Position numbers and translations under genes: made by a program. Below, piece after piece: positions 21,188 through 31,595 of a DNA stretch of 64,000 nt. Origin of the DNA: JBAXEO01 sp963789515 (GTDB lineage Bacteria > Actinomycetota > Coriobacteriia > Anaerosomatales > JAAXUF01); NCBI GenBank assembly GCA_963789515.1, contig CAWBKW010000004.1, positions 62,001 to 126,000 on the forward strand, written 5' to 3'. The stretch's first letter is position 1; every line of letters begins with the position of its first letter. The notes beneath the pieces are model-generated. The model made no database searches, was not told where the DNA came from, and worked only from the letters and a program-made list of their open reading frames with translations.

Positions 21188-22400
21188 CTACTGCACGGCT
21201 GCAACCGGTCGCACGAAGCGACGCTTGCCCACCTGCAGCACCTTGTTCTCTACCGCTGCACGCGCGTACGTATATATACGAGGCTCAAGCGGAACGCTGT
21301 CGAGCCTGACCCCGCCCTGGTCGATCATCCTGCGGCCGTCCGAGGTCGTTGCGACCAGACCGAGTTCCACCATCATCCCGGGCAGGTAGACTTCGTCGTC
21401 GAACGCCACGGCCGCCTCAGGGATGTCCTCAGGGGCCTCATGCTGCTTGAAGACGCGATCGAAGGCCTCCTCGGCGGCCGCGGCGGCATCTGCATCGTGG
21501 TAGAGGGTGACGATCTCACGAGCCAGACGACGCTTCGTGGCATTGGGATGCAGAGCGCCGGCCGTCAAGCCCGGCCTCGATGGCGTCCACCTCGCTCACG
21601 TCCAGCGGGGTGCAGAGCCGGAAGTACTTCACCATCAGCTCGTCGGGGATCGACATGACCTTGCCGAACATGTCGGCCGGGGCGTCGGTCAGTCCGATGT
21701 AGTTGCCGTAGCTCTTGCTCATCTTCTGGACCCCGTCGGTGCCCTCGAGCAATGGCAGCGTCAGGGCGATCTGCGGCTCCATCCCGAGCTTCTCCATGAG
21801 TTCTCTGCCAGCGAGCAGGTTGAAGAGCTGGTCGGTTCCCCCGATCTCGACGTCGGCCTCGACCGCGACCGAGTCGTACGCCTGCGCGACGGGATAGAGG
21901 AACTCGTGAAGAGAGATGGACTGCTGAGACCCGTACCGTTTCGAGAAGTCATCGCGTTCCAGGATCCGGGCGATGGTGAACCGGCTCGTCAGCCGCAGCA
22001 GGTCTGCGAAACCCAAAGGCCCGAGCCAATCGGAGTTGCGGCGAAGCTCGGTCTTGTCGGGATCGAGGATCTTGAACGCTTGCGCGACATAGGTCTCGGC
22101 GTTCGCGTCGATCTGCTCGACGGTGAGGGGCGGACGGGTGGAGTTGCGGCCGGACGGATCGCCGATGAGTGCGGTGAAGTCGCCGATGATGAGGACCACG
22201 GTGTGGCCGAGGTCCTGGAACTGCCTGAGCTTTCGCAGCGGCACCGCATGCCCGAGGTGCAGGTCCGGGGCCGTCGGGTCGACCCCGAGCTTGATCCGCA
22301 GCGGCGTGCCCTTCGCCAGCTTGCGAGCCATGTCGGACGCGGGAACCAGGTCCGCGATACCGCTCGCGATCACGTGATGCTGCTGTTCGGCGGGGAGCAA
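21188..22400 (-). CDS. tyrS: Tyrosyl-tRNA synthetase (single-base frameshift)
   Basis: Charges tRNA-Tyr. Class I motifs are intact: DLHLGHAVPL (HIGH-type) near residue 50, the tyrosine-binding region with GSQQSISLHEFLYPVAQAYDSV, and KMSKS near residue 238. The C-terminal S4-like RNA-binding domain (MIDQGGVRLDS) lies in the next frame. The shift is near 21568-21582; removing one base joins EAGL to AGALHPNATKRRLA. Repaired length is about 403 residues, normal. The start is TTG at 22398-22400 with GAGGAGG upstream. The gene is essential, so the shift is almost surely a sequence error. An extended -10 (TGCTAGTAT) lies about 90 bases upstream. Confidence 0.92.
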
Positions 22401-22620
22401 GGGGATGGCCCTCCTCGGCTGGGTAACGGGATGGTCGCGAAGCTGCCGGACGGAGCGCCGCAGCCTGCCTTTGGCTTGCAGTTTGCGTGTCATACTAGCA
22501 GAGCCGGCTCCCCCAACCGCCGCTTTCGGGCTCGGTGAGGACGTCCATTCCCAAAGTGGAATGACCTTGAGCCGGGACCGGGATGACCCCGCCCCCGATC
22601 CCCTGTGAGGATGCTAGACA

Positions 22621-25192
22621 ATGAGTTCACGCCCCGGTCGGGATCGCGATGAACGGCCCTCGACGCGCGCACGCGTCGGCCGCTCTGGCACGACCTCGAC
22701 CTCATCGGCATCCCGGGCCAAGACCGGAGGCCGTGCCGCGCCGGCCAAGGCCAAACGTCCGGCTGCCGTTCGCGGACGGCGACATATCGTCCGCACCTTC
22801 GCGATACTCGCAGCAGTTCTGATCGCCGCACTGACACTCGCAGGAGTCGGCGGGTGTGCCGCGCTCTCCGCATCGCTGCCTGACCCGAGCACGACCAAGG
22901 CCCGAGGGCGCGACCAGTCCACCATCATTCTCGACCGGAGCGGCCGCCTGCTCGCGAGGCTGTTCGCCGAGCAGAACCGAAGCGACCAGCCGCTCCAGAA
23001 GATGCCTGCCTCACTGCGGCAGGCCGTGGTGGCGACCGAGGACCAGCGCTTCTACGAGCACGCGGGAGTCGACCCGATCGGCATCGCGAGGGCGCTCGTG
23101 GCCGACGTGGTTCTCGGCAAGAAGTCGCAGGGCGGATCGACCATCACCCAGCAGTACGTGAAGAACGCCTTCGGCACGCCCGAGAAGACGATCAAGCGCA
23201 AGGTCGAAGAGGCTCTGCTCGCCAACAAGCTCGAGCAGAGCTACACCAAGGACCAGATCCTGGAGCTCTACCTGAACACCATCTACTTCGGACACGGATG
23301 CCTACGGCGTGGAGGCCGCCTCGCAGGCCTACTTCGGCAAGGGCGTCGAGAAGCTCGACCTCGCCGAGTCCGCGATGCTGGCAGGCGTCATCAAGTCGCC
23401 CGGACGCTACTCCCCCTACCTGGACCCGGCGGAAGCCAAGCATCGCCGCGACACCGTCCTGGGGCAGATGCTCGCACAGTCCTACATCACGGCGGAACAG
23501 GAGGCGGCCGCGGTCGCCCAACCGGTCAAGACCGCGGGCCTGAAGAGCTCGGCCGCGGCGGCGCCGTACTTCGTCGAGTGGGTCAAGGACCAGCTCCTCA
23601 AGCAGTACGGCGAGGACCGCCTGTACCGAGGCGGCCTGATCGTGCGCACGACCCTCGACCTCAAGGCTCAGACCGCCGCCGAGAAGGCCATCACCGGCAC
23701 GCTCAACCGCAAGGGTGACCCGTCGGCCGCCCTGGTCGCCGTGAAGCCGGGAACCGGCGAAGTGATCGCGATGGTCGGCGGCCGGGACTTCAAGACGCAG
23801 CAGTTCAACGCCGCCGTCCAGGGCGAGGGCAGACAGCCGGGGTCCGCCTTCAAGCCCTTCGTCCTCGCGACAGCGCTCGCCAACGGTGTCAGCCCGGAGC
23901 AGACCTTCGAGTCAGGCCCGATCGAACTCCCCGTGGGCGACAAGATCTGGCGCGTCACGGGTGCGAGCGACGGAAGTACGGGGCAGATGCGGCTGAGGAA
24001 GGCCACAGAGAAGTCGGTGAACTCCGTCTTCGCGAAGCTCATCACCGATATCGGTCCGGACAAGGTCGTTGCGACGGCCGAGGACATGGGACTGCGCAAG
24101 GGCATGAAGCCCGTTCCTGCGATCGCTCTGGGCGGAACCGAGACCGGCGTGACCCCTCTGGAGATGGCCACCGCGTTCGCCACCCTGGCGGCCGGAGGCA
24201 AACACGCGACTCCCTACGGGATCGCCGACGTGAAGGACGTCTCCGGGAAGGTGCTGTTCTCAGCCCAGCCCAAGACCGACGAGGCGCTCGACCCCGCCGT
24301 CGCGTATCTGACCACCGACATCCTCAAGGGCGTCATCAGCGACGGTACAGGAACCGGCGCCGACATCGGACGCCCCGCTGCCGGCAAGACGGGCACCACC
24401 CAGGAGAACCGGGACGCCTGGTTCGTCGGCTACACACCGCAACTCGCGACGGCGGTCTGGATGGGCTACCCGGCGGCGCAGACCGCGATGTCGAACGTTC
24501 ACGGCCGACAGGTCACGGGCGGCTCGTTCCCGGCTGAGATCTGGGCGAAGTTCATGCGGGCGGCGCTCAAGGGGCAGGCCAAGAAGGACTTCAAGAGGCC
24601 TGACGGGCTCAAGGAGGGCAGGATCTGCCTCGAGACCGGCATGGCTGCCACCGAGTACTGCCCCCGCACCGGCACTGCCCTTCTGCTGGCGGGTACCGAG
24701 ATCAAGACGTGCACCAAGCACACCGAGCCCACCCGGATCACCGTCCCCAACCTCGTGGGGATGAGCAAGGAGGAGGCGTTGGCGCTTCTGAGCAAGCTGA
24801 AGCTCAAGTCCTCCGTCGACGAGAAGAGTGTCAAGGGTGTGACCGCCGGCGAGGTCACGCAGCAGACCCCCAAGGCCGGAAGCAAGGTCACCACACAGAC
24901 GGTCGTGACGATCACCGTCAGCAGTGGCACCGCCTCGGACAAGGCCCCTGCGCCGGACTTCTCCGTCCCGAACGGTGGGAAAGCCGGTCAGCCGGTCTCG
25001 TTCGACGGCTCGCCCTCGAAGGACGACGGCAAGATCGTCAAGTGGTACTGGGAGTTCGGGGACAGCGCCACCTCGACCTCCGTCAAGACGAGCCACACGT
25101 ACCCGGCAGCCGGAACCTACGAAGTGACATTGTGGGTCACCGACGACGGCGGGCAGCAGGCCTCGGTCACCAAGAAGGTCAAGATCCAGTAG
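22621..25192 (+). CDS. Class A penicillin-binding protein with PASTA and C-terminal PKD domains (single-base frameshift)
   Basis: Bifunctional peptidoglycan synthase. In order: a basic cytoplasmic tail (1-55), a membrane helix (about 58-80), a GT51 glycosyltransferase with TEDQRFYEHAGVDP, QGGSTITQQY and ELYLNTIYFG, a transpeptidase with Ser408 in GSAFKPF, KSVN and KTGTT, a PASTA domain (about 707-772) and a PKD-like domain (about 775-856, with WEFGDS and SHTYPAAGTYEVTL). One extra base near 23297 breaks FGHGAYGVEA; repaired length is 856. The PKD domain is unusual for this family. A second class A PBP lies 2.5 kb downstream. Confidence 0.9.
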
Positions 25193-25202
25193 CGCTCAGG
25201 CG

Positions 25203-27615
25203 TCAGAGCAGGCCGCGGAAGAAGTGGCCGGTGGTCGTAGGCGCGCCGGCCGCGCGTGGCGTGAGAGCATCGATTCCCGATGCCACCGCGGCCAGCGCCC
25301 GTGAGGTCCGAGCGACCTGGGCGGCAGCTTGCGGGGGGGTCAGCATCTCCAGGTCGAGCCGGACTGCGGCCACACCGGTGTCCAGGACCTCGCGCAGCGC
25401 GGGAACAAGATCGAGCGGCACGGAGTTGTAGACGTGGCTTCTCCCCCGGAGGTCCGTGCGCACCGGGAACAGGTATCCCTTGCGGTCCCGCAAGACCCGC
25501 GCGGCACTCCTGCGCTCACACGATCCACACGCGCGCGTGCAGGGCCCCTCGGCCATGAGCGCGCAGTGCTCGGTCACCATGACCTCCTGTGCTCCCCAGA
25601 CGGCCAGGCCCAGAGACGCCGAGGAACCCGCCGTGAGCTCGGCGATCTGCCTGCTCGAGAGCTCAGGCGAGAGCCAGACGGTGTTCGCGCCAAGGTCGAC
25701 CAGCTGCTCGACCGCATACGCATTCACGGCGTTGAGCGACCAGTGGGCATCGACGACGGCCCCACGCCGAGCAGCCTCGACGAGGACGCCGAGATTCCCG
25801 GCGACCACTGCGGCGCCCGGGGTGCACCAGTCCAGGGCAGCCGCGACTTCCCTGTCATGCGCGATACGCGGGAGAACGGGTACCACTCCGGCCTCGAGCG
25901 GCTCCCCGTGGCGCAGAACGTCGGCCGGGACATGGGCCCGGTCTGCCCCGGCCGCGAGACACGCTCGGGCCGTGCCAAGGTCGTCCACCGATGCCACCAG
26001 CTGCGGCCGATCGGTCTTCCCGGTGCCGCGACGGGTCGGTCGCGGCACGCGCGGCCTCACTCGCTCCCGCGCAACCCAAGGCTGGAGGAGTGTCTGCTCG
26101 TAGGCGGCAAGTGCGTCTCGGCGTGTCCTGTGGAGGGCCGAGAACCCGATTCCGACGTCGGGTGACATGGTCAGGTTCCAGTCACCCACCGAATACGGTG
26201 TTCCGCCGAGCCGCCCGACATGCTCGGCGACCTCCTCGGCGTTCACGGCCTTGGTGCGTGCGCGTTCGACGACGCCGCCGGTCGCCGAACCCTGTCTTCC
26301 CCGCCCGTCGCTGACGACGACCTGCAGGGGCTCACCGACGACGAGACGCACGTCGAACGCGAGCGGCGCGCCCGCGGTCTCGCCCGAGTAGGTGCGTCGG
26401 GCAGCATCCGAGAGCGCGGCATTGCGCACGCGGAACACCCGATCCCCGGTGGTGACCGAGCGCTCGACACCGACGGTCACCCGCGTCCCTGCCGGTGCGC
26501 CAGCGTGCTGACCGCCTGCGTACTCGAGCGGGCCGGCGGGTTGCGCGAAGCGGCCCGCCGACGTCCAGAACTCGATCGTGTCCCGGCTGTCGAGCGGCGC
26601 GTCGAGCGAGAGGGTGGCGCGCCCGGAAGCGATCGCGGAGACCCTGCCCACGGGCACGCCCCGGTTGTTGGGCCGCTGGTAGCTCATCATGTCGTTGCCG
26701 CGCTCGCCGATCGAGGTAGGCCTCGCTGAATCCCCGGGAGAACGACTCGCCGAGCACGGCGAGTTCTCCATCGCGCACCTCGAACGAGTCCGGCGCTCCC
26801 GCCGCACGGTCGAGCGCTGCGCGGTAGACACCGGTGACGAGTGCGACGTACTCGGCGCTCTTCATCCGCCCCTCGATCTTCAGCGCGGCAACCCCGGAAC
26901 GGACCAGGTCGGGCAAGACCGCGATGCCGGCGAGGTCTTTGGGTGAGAGCAGGTGGGCACCGGGGGAGTCGAGCACCGTGCCCGCCGCGTCCAGGAGTTC
27001 GTAGGGCAGCCGGCACGGTTGAGCGCACAGTCCGCGGTTGGCGCTCCGGCGGCCTATCAGCGACGACATGAGGCACTGTCCTGAGTAGCACACACACAGC
27101 GCGCCGTGCACGAACGACTCGACTTCGATCCCGCCTTCACGGGCGAGACCGCCGATCTCGTCGAGCGAGACCTCTCGCGCGAGCGTCACGCGGGCAACGC
27201 CGAGCGCCCCGAGAGCCCGCACAGTGAGCGTGTTGTGCGCGTTCACTTGGGTCGACGCATGAACGCGAACATCCGGCAGCAGGGTGCGCAGCGCGCGCAA
27301 GAGACCGAGGTCTTGGACGATGACTGCGTCCACGCCGGCCTCCCACGCGCGGTCGACCAGTTCCACTGCCTCGTCGAGCTCGCTCTCAAGCACCACGATG
27401 TTCGCGGTCAGGTAGACGCGGACTCCGCGGAGATGCGCGTACCGGCACACCTCAGCGAGGCCGTCGAGGGTGAAGTTCTCCGCTCCGCGGCGGGCGTTGA
27501 GACTCTCGACGCCGAGGTAGACCGCATCGGCGCCGTTGGCGACCGCAGCGCGGAATGCGTCAGGTCCGCCGGCCGGCGCCAGGAGCTCTGGTGGGACGTT
27601 TGTACTGGGCGGCAC
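25203..27615 (-). CDS. Peptidase U32 family protein with DUF3656-type C-terminal region (single-base frameshift)
   Basis: A U32-family protein of about 803 residues. Related proteins include collagenase-like proteases and RNA or ubiquinone hydroxylation factors (RlhA, UbiU). The N-terminal domain shows PELLAPAGGPDAFRAAVANGADAVYLG, ASTQVNAHN and FVHGALCVCYSGQC with NRGLCAQPCRLPY, the conserved cysteines that bind iron-sulfur in characterised relatives. The C-terminal region is the DUF3656-type extension followed by a second U32-like barrel (GPCTRACGSCERR). One extra base near 26715 breaks EAYLDGERGND. The GTG start has CAGGAG upstream. It is convergent with PBP1 and divergent from PBP2. Confidence 0.85.
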
Positions 27616-27721
27616 GGGAGGGCTCCTGCACTGAATGACGAGGTGATGACGGTTGAGGTCGTTGGCACAGCTTTCGCCGCATGATGGCACAATGTACCAT
27701 CACGTTAATCATCGGAGGGAC

Positions 27722-29896
27722 ATGTCCCACAGGCGCTCGCGACTTCGTCGCACCAGCAAGGTCTCTGTCTCATCCATCGTCTTGCGGGTGGCGGCGGTGC
27801 TGCTCTCCGTCGTCCTCATGCTCGCTTTGGTCGGAGTCGCATCAGCCTTCGCGCTCGTCCAGTCCTGGCTCAAGGACCTGCCTGACTACAAGTCGAAGAA
27901 CGCGTTCGAAGTCGCGCAGGCCACGAAGATCTACTCGGCGGACGGCAAGCTGCTCGCGCGGCTCTACCTCGAGAACCGCGAGGTCGTGCCGATCTCCGAG
28001 ATCGCCACCTCTCTCACGGACGCCACGGTCTCCATCGAGGACGAGCGCTTCTACAGCCACTCCGGCGTCGATCCCATCGGCCTGGTCCGCGCGGTGGTCA
28101 AGACCGCCTCGGGAGACCGCCAGGGTGCCTCGACCATCACCCAGCAATACGTACGCAACACCATTCTGCTGGACGAGCGCACGCAGATGACCGCGACACG
28201 CAAGGTCCGCGAGGCCTACCTCGCGATGGAACTCGAGAAACGGTACAACAAGACGCAGATCCTCGAGATGTACCTCAACACCGTCTACTTCGGTGAAGGC
28301 GCCTACGGTGCAGAAGCTGCAGCCCAGACCTACTTCGCCCGCAGCGCCAAGGAGCTGACCGTGCCTCAGGGTGCGCTGCTCGCCGGCCTGCTCCAGTCCC
28401 CGAGCCGGCTGGACCCCTACAACAACCCCGCCGGAGCGGTCGCCCGGCGTAACGACGTACTGGGCCGCATGCTCTTCAACAACAAGATCGATCGCGCTCA
28501 GTACGAGGCGGCCAAGGCCGACCCGCTCGTTCTCATGCGCACCAAGGAGCCGAAGGACGGCATCTACTCCGCGCCCTACTACGTGGCGCATGTGAAGAAG
28601 GCGTTGCAGCAGCAGTTCACGCCTGCGGTCGTCTTCAAGGGCGGGCTGACCGTGTACACGACGCTGGACACCCGGCTCCAAGGGTACGCCGAGAAGGCGT
28701 CGAAGCAGACGTTCAACAACCCCAAGGACCCCGAGGTCGCACTCGTCTCGATCGATCCCAAGACCGGCTACGTCAAGGCACTCGTCGGCGGACGCGACTA
28801 CTCCAAGCGCAAGTTCAACCTCGCGACACAGGGCTATCGTCAGCCCGGCTCCTCCTTCAAGACGTTCGTGCTCGCGGACGCGATCGAGCAGGGGATGCCG
28901 CCCTGGTTCGAGGTCGATTCATCGTCGCCCGCGGAGATCCCTGCCAAGCCGAAGCCGTGGATCGTCAGCAACAGCGAGGGTGACGGGTCGGGCATGATGT
29001 CGCTCGAGAGCGCGACCCACAGCTCGGTCAACACGGTCTTCGCGCGCGTGGCCGACGAGCTCGGGATCAAGACCGTCGCCAAGATGGCCAAGCGCATGGG
29101 CATCGAGACGAGCCTTCCCAACTACCCGTCCATCGCCCTTGGGGCGGCCAACGTGACACCGTTGGAGATGGCCTCGGCCTACGGAACGCTTGCCACGGGT
29201 GGAACCCACTACCCCGTCACCGTCATCACCAAGGTCGTCGACCGTGATGGGCAGACCATCTTCGAGTCAAAGCCCAAGGGGACGAAGGTGCTCAAGCCGC
29301 AGGTCGCGCGTGCCACGACCGACATCCTCAAGGGCGTGATCACGCAAGGAACGGGAACCCGCGCCGACATCGGCCGTCCGGCCGCCGGCAAGACCGGCAC
29401 CAGCCAACTGAACCGCGACCTCTGGTTCGTCGGCTACACGCCACAGCTCGTGACCGCCGTGTGGGTAGGGTATCCGACCGAGAAGACGGTCATGGTCGAC
29501 GGGTCCCGAGGCTTCGGGGGGACGCTCGCGGCGCCGATCTGGGCCGCCTTCATGCAGCGTGCGCTGGCGGGCAAGTCCAAGAGCGACTTCCCGAAAGCCG
29601 ACGAGCCCAAATGGGACGCCGAGAAGTTCGACATCGCGAAGGGCGACCATTCCAGCGAAGACGTGGTCGGCAGCAGTCTGAGCAGCGCGAAGGACACCCT
29701 GGGTGACAGCGTCTCGGTCACCTACGTCTACTCCTCGAAATCAAAGGGCACCGTCGTCGGCCAGTCCAGGCGAAACGGGCGGACCTACCTCTTGGTCTCC
29801 AAGGGCCCGAAGCCCTCGTCGAGCGGCGGCTCCTCAGGAGGGGGGTCGTCGGGTGGCGGAGGCGGTGGCTCAGTCCCGCCGTCCGGGACTCCGTAG
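27722..29896 (+). CDS. Class A penicillin-binding protein (PBP1A-like)
   Basis: A 724-residue bifunctional peptidoglycan synthase with an intact frame. It has an N-terminal membrane helix (about 18-45), a GT51 domain (EDERFYSHSGVDPIG, QGASTITQQYVRN, MYLNTVYFGEGAYG), a transpeptidase (GSSFKTFVLADA with the active serine, HSSVNTVF, KTGTS), a weak PASTA-like stretch (SSEDVVGSSLSSAKDTL) and a Ser/Gly-rich tail. I start at ATG 27722, just after GGAGGGAC; earlier ATGs lack a site. It is a close paralogue of the PBP at 22621, without the PKD domain. Confidence 0.93.
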   Translation: MSHRRSRLRRTSKVSVSSIVLRVAAVLLSVVLMLALVGVASAFALVQSWLKDLPDYKSKNAFEVAQATKIYSADGKLLARLYLENREVVPISEIATSLTDATVSIEDERFYSHSGVDPIGLVRAVVKTASGDRQGASTITQQYVRNTILLDERTQMTATRKVREAYLAMELEKRYNKTQILEMYLNTVYFGEGAYGAEAAAQTYFARSAKELTVPQGALLAGLLQSPSRLDPYNNPAGAVARRNDVLGRMLFNNKIDRAQYEAAKADPLVLMRTKEPKDGIYSAPYYVAHVKKALQQQFTPAVVFKGGLTVYTTLDTRLQGYAEKASKQTFNNPKDPEVALVSIDPKTGYVKALVGGRDYSKRKFNLATQGYRQPGSSFKTFVLADAIEQGMPPWFEVDSSSPAEIPAKPKPWIVSNSEGDGSGMMSLESATHSSVNTVFARVADELGIKTVAKMAKRMGIETSLPNYPSIALGAANVTPLEMASAYGTLATGGTHYPVTVITKVVDRDGQTIFESKPKGTKVLKPQVARATTDILKGVITQGTGTRADIGRPAAGKTGTSQLNRDLWFVGYTPQLVTAVWVGYPTEKTVMVDGSRGFGGTLAAPIWAAFMQRALAGKSKSDFPKADEPKWDAEKFDIAKGDHSSEDVVGSSLSSAKDTLGDSVSVTYVYSSKSKGTVVGQSRRNGRTYLLVSKGPKPSSSGGSSGGGSSGGGGGGSVPPSGTP

Positions 29897-29927
29897 CGCA
29901 TCTCGTGACGCGCCCCTAGGTAGCATG

Positions 29928-29958
29928 AGCGGGCCGCCCCGAACAGGGACGGCCCGCT
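29928..29958 (+). terminator. Bidirectional hairpin terminator between PBP2 and the arg operon end
   Basis: AGCGGGCCG..CCC at 29928-29940 pairs with 29946-29958 (one mismatch), with a five-base loop and then TGCTT. It lies between two convergent genes and may serve both. Confidence 0.65.
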
Positions 29959-29988
29959 TGCTTCGCACACAGGGTCGAGCCGCGCCGA

Positions 29989-30945
29989 TCAGGTACGCGG
30001 GATCCGCACCATGCCGCTCGTGCAGTACACGGCGATCGTGCCGGCGCGCTCGATACGGTCCAGCACCAGATTCATGCCGAGCACGTCGCTCGAGATGTGC
30101 CCGGCGATCACCAGATTGAGCTTGAGCTCCTCGGCGCGCTTGCGGTGCTCCTCGGAGTAGTGCATGCCGACGAGCGTTCCGACGCCTGCAGCGGAGAGCC
30201 GGTCCAGGGCGTCGGTAGGACCCTCGGTCCCGCCCGTCATGTCAACGACGATCCGACCCGGCCGCGAGGAACCGGAGCCGTTGATCAGGAGCGGCCCGTA
30301 GCCCTTGCGCGCGGCGTCCGCGTACTCCGGGATGCGGCGCAGTGACTTGACGACACCGTCCAGCGAGCGCGGATCGGCCTCATCAAGAGCCGCCTGTACG
30401 AACGCCTGCACCGAGTTGTCGGCCGGTGTGTGGCACGAGAGCGACGCGAGCCCGAGCAGTGCGGCAGCATCGATCGCGCGGTAGTGGTTGACCGGGGCGA
30501 TGCGTCGCCTGATCTCCTCGGCGCGCGGTGCGATGAGCGAGTCGCCGGCGGCGATCGACACACCCTGCTTCGCCCAGAGGTCGGCCTGCATGTACATGAC
30601 CTCGTGGAGGTTCGCGTAGCCGGGGCCCTCGGGGTGGTGCGCGAAGACGAGATCGATGGGCTCGCCCTTCTCACGCAGGCGGTCGGCGAGCAGGACCTCT
30701 CCCACCTCCATGTCGACGCCTACGATGAGTCCGCGGATCTCGGCCTCTGGGTCACCCGCGCAGATGCGTGTGTCGGCGTAGGGGTTCACGAGCTTCTCGG
30801 CGTCGAAGAACTCCTTGTCGTCCTCGTCGAGCTTGTCGTAGGCCTTGCGGTGATCGGCGAGCACGCGGTCCAGCTCGGCCCGGTCCCGAGCGTCGGCCTC
30901 GATGCCCGTGGCCACGCAGATGTCGTAGATGTCCCTGAGCTTCAC
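29989..30945 (-). CDS. NIF3/DUF34 family protein
   Basis: A 318-residue protein of the NIF3-like family (NGG1p-interacting factor 3), putative metal-dependent proteins without a settled activity. FAHHPEGPGYANLHEV near residue 100 carries the paired histidines expected for the metal site, and VGMHYSEEHRKRAEEL gives another set near the C-terminus. The GTG start at 30943-30945 overlaps the mpg stop by two bases (GTGA), so it is translationally coupled and closes the arginine operon. The link to arginine synthesis is unclear. Confidence 0.8.
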   Translation of the reverse strand: MKLRDIYDICVATGIEADARDRAELDRVLADHRKAYDKLDEDDKEFFDAEKLVNPYADTRICAGDPEAEIRGLIVGVDMEVGEVLLADRLREKGEPIDLVFAHHPEGPGYANLHEVMYMQADLWAKQGVSIAAGDSLIAPRAEEIRRRIAPVNHYRAIDAAALLGLASLSCHTPADNSVQAFVQAALDEADPRSLDGVVKSLRRIPEYADAARKGYGPLLINGSGSSRPGRIVVDMTGGTEGPTDALDRLSAAGVGTLVGMHYSEEHRKRAEELKLNLVIAGHISSDVLGMNLVLDRIERAGTIAVYCTSGMVRIPRT

Positions 30946-31595
30946 GTCGTGGTCCTTCCTTGGTGATCAGCATTCGCGCGCGTTCCTCGCGGCTTGGCGT
31001 TCGGTCCGCGAGAAACGAATGGACTGTCGGAGACGAAGTAGCGCAACTCGAGTTCGTGCCCCGCCGAGAGCCCTACCCGGCCGGATGTTGCCACCACACC
31101 GCTCGGCGGCCGCTCGCCATCGTACACCGTGATCCGGCCGTTGCCGAGAGCCACATCGTTGTCGGAAAGGTCGATCCCAAGCGCCTGGGTGAGCTTCCCC
31201 GGTCCGCTGCAGAGCTCACGGAGGGGACGCCCCTTACGCCGGGACGTCATGACCTCGAGGCCTTCCAGTGGCTCGACGGCCCGCACCAGGACGGCGCCGG
31301 CCGTGCCGGAATCCTCGCAGACGAAGTTCAGCATGTGGTGGTTGCCGTACGTGAAGTAGACGTAGGCGGTCCCGGGAGCGCCGTACATGACGGCGTTTCG
31401 CGGCGTGATTCCCCGGGTGGCCGCGTGCGAGCCGGGGTCATCGGCGCCAAGGTACGCCTCGGTCTCGACGATGCGCCCCGATGCCCGCTCTCCCCCGGCC
31501 TCGACGACCAGCACGCAGCCGAGAAGATCCGGCGCGACTTGAGACGGGTGCCGCGCGAAGAACGACGCTGGCAGCGCGCGGGCAGACGCGCTCAC
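30942..31595 (-). CDS. 3-methyladenine DNA glycosylase (AAG/MPG family)
   Basis: Removes alkylated purines in base-excision repair. The 217-residue protein shows the AAG motifs: GRIVETEAYLGADDPGSHA with the catalytic glutamate near residue 48, AYVYFTYGNHHMLNFVC and a GPGKLTQALGI substrate loop. The GTG start lies in the overlap GAGTGAGCG with the argH stop, and the stop overlaps the next gene, so the three are coupled. A GTG seven codons earlier, inside argH, is possible but less likely. Confidence 0.93.
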   Translation of the reverse strand: MSASARALPASFFARHPSQVAPDLLGCVLVVEAGGERASGRIVETEAYLGADDPGSHAATRGITPRNAVMYGAPGTAYVYFTYGNHHMLNFVCEDSGTAGAVLVRAVEPLEGLEVMTSRRKGRPLRELCSGPGKLTQALGIDLSDNDVALGNGRITVYDGERPPSGVVATSGRVGLSAGHELELRYFVSDSPFVSRGPNAKPRGTRANADHQGRTTT

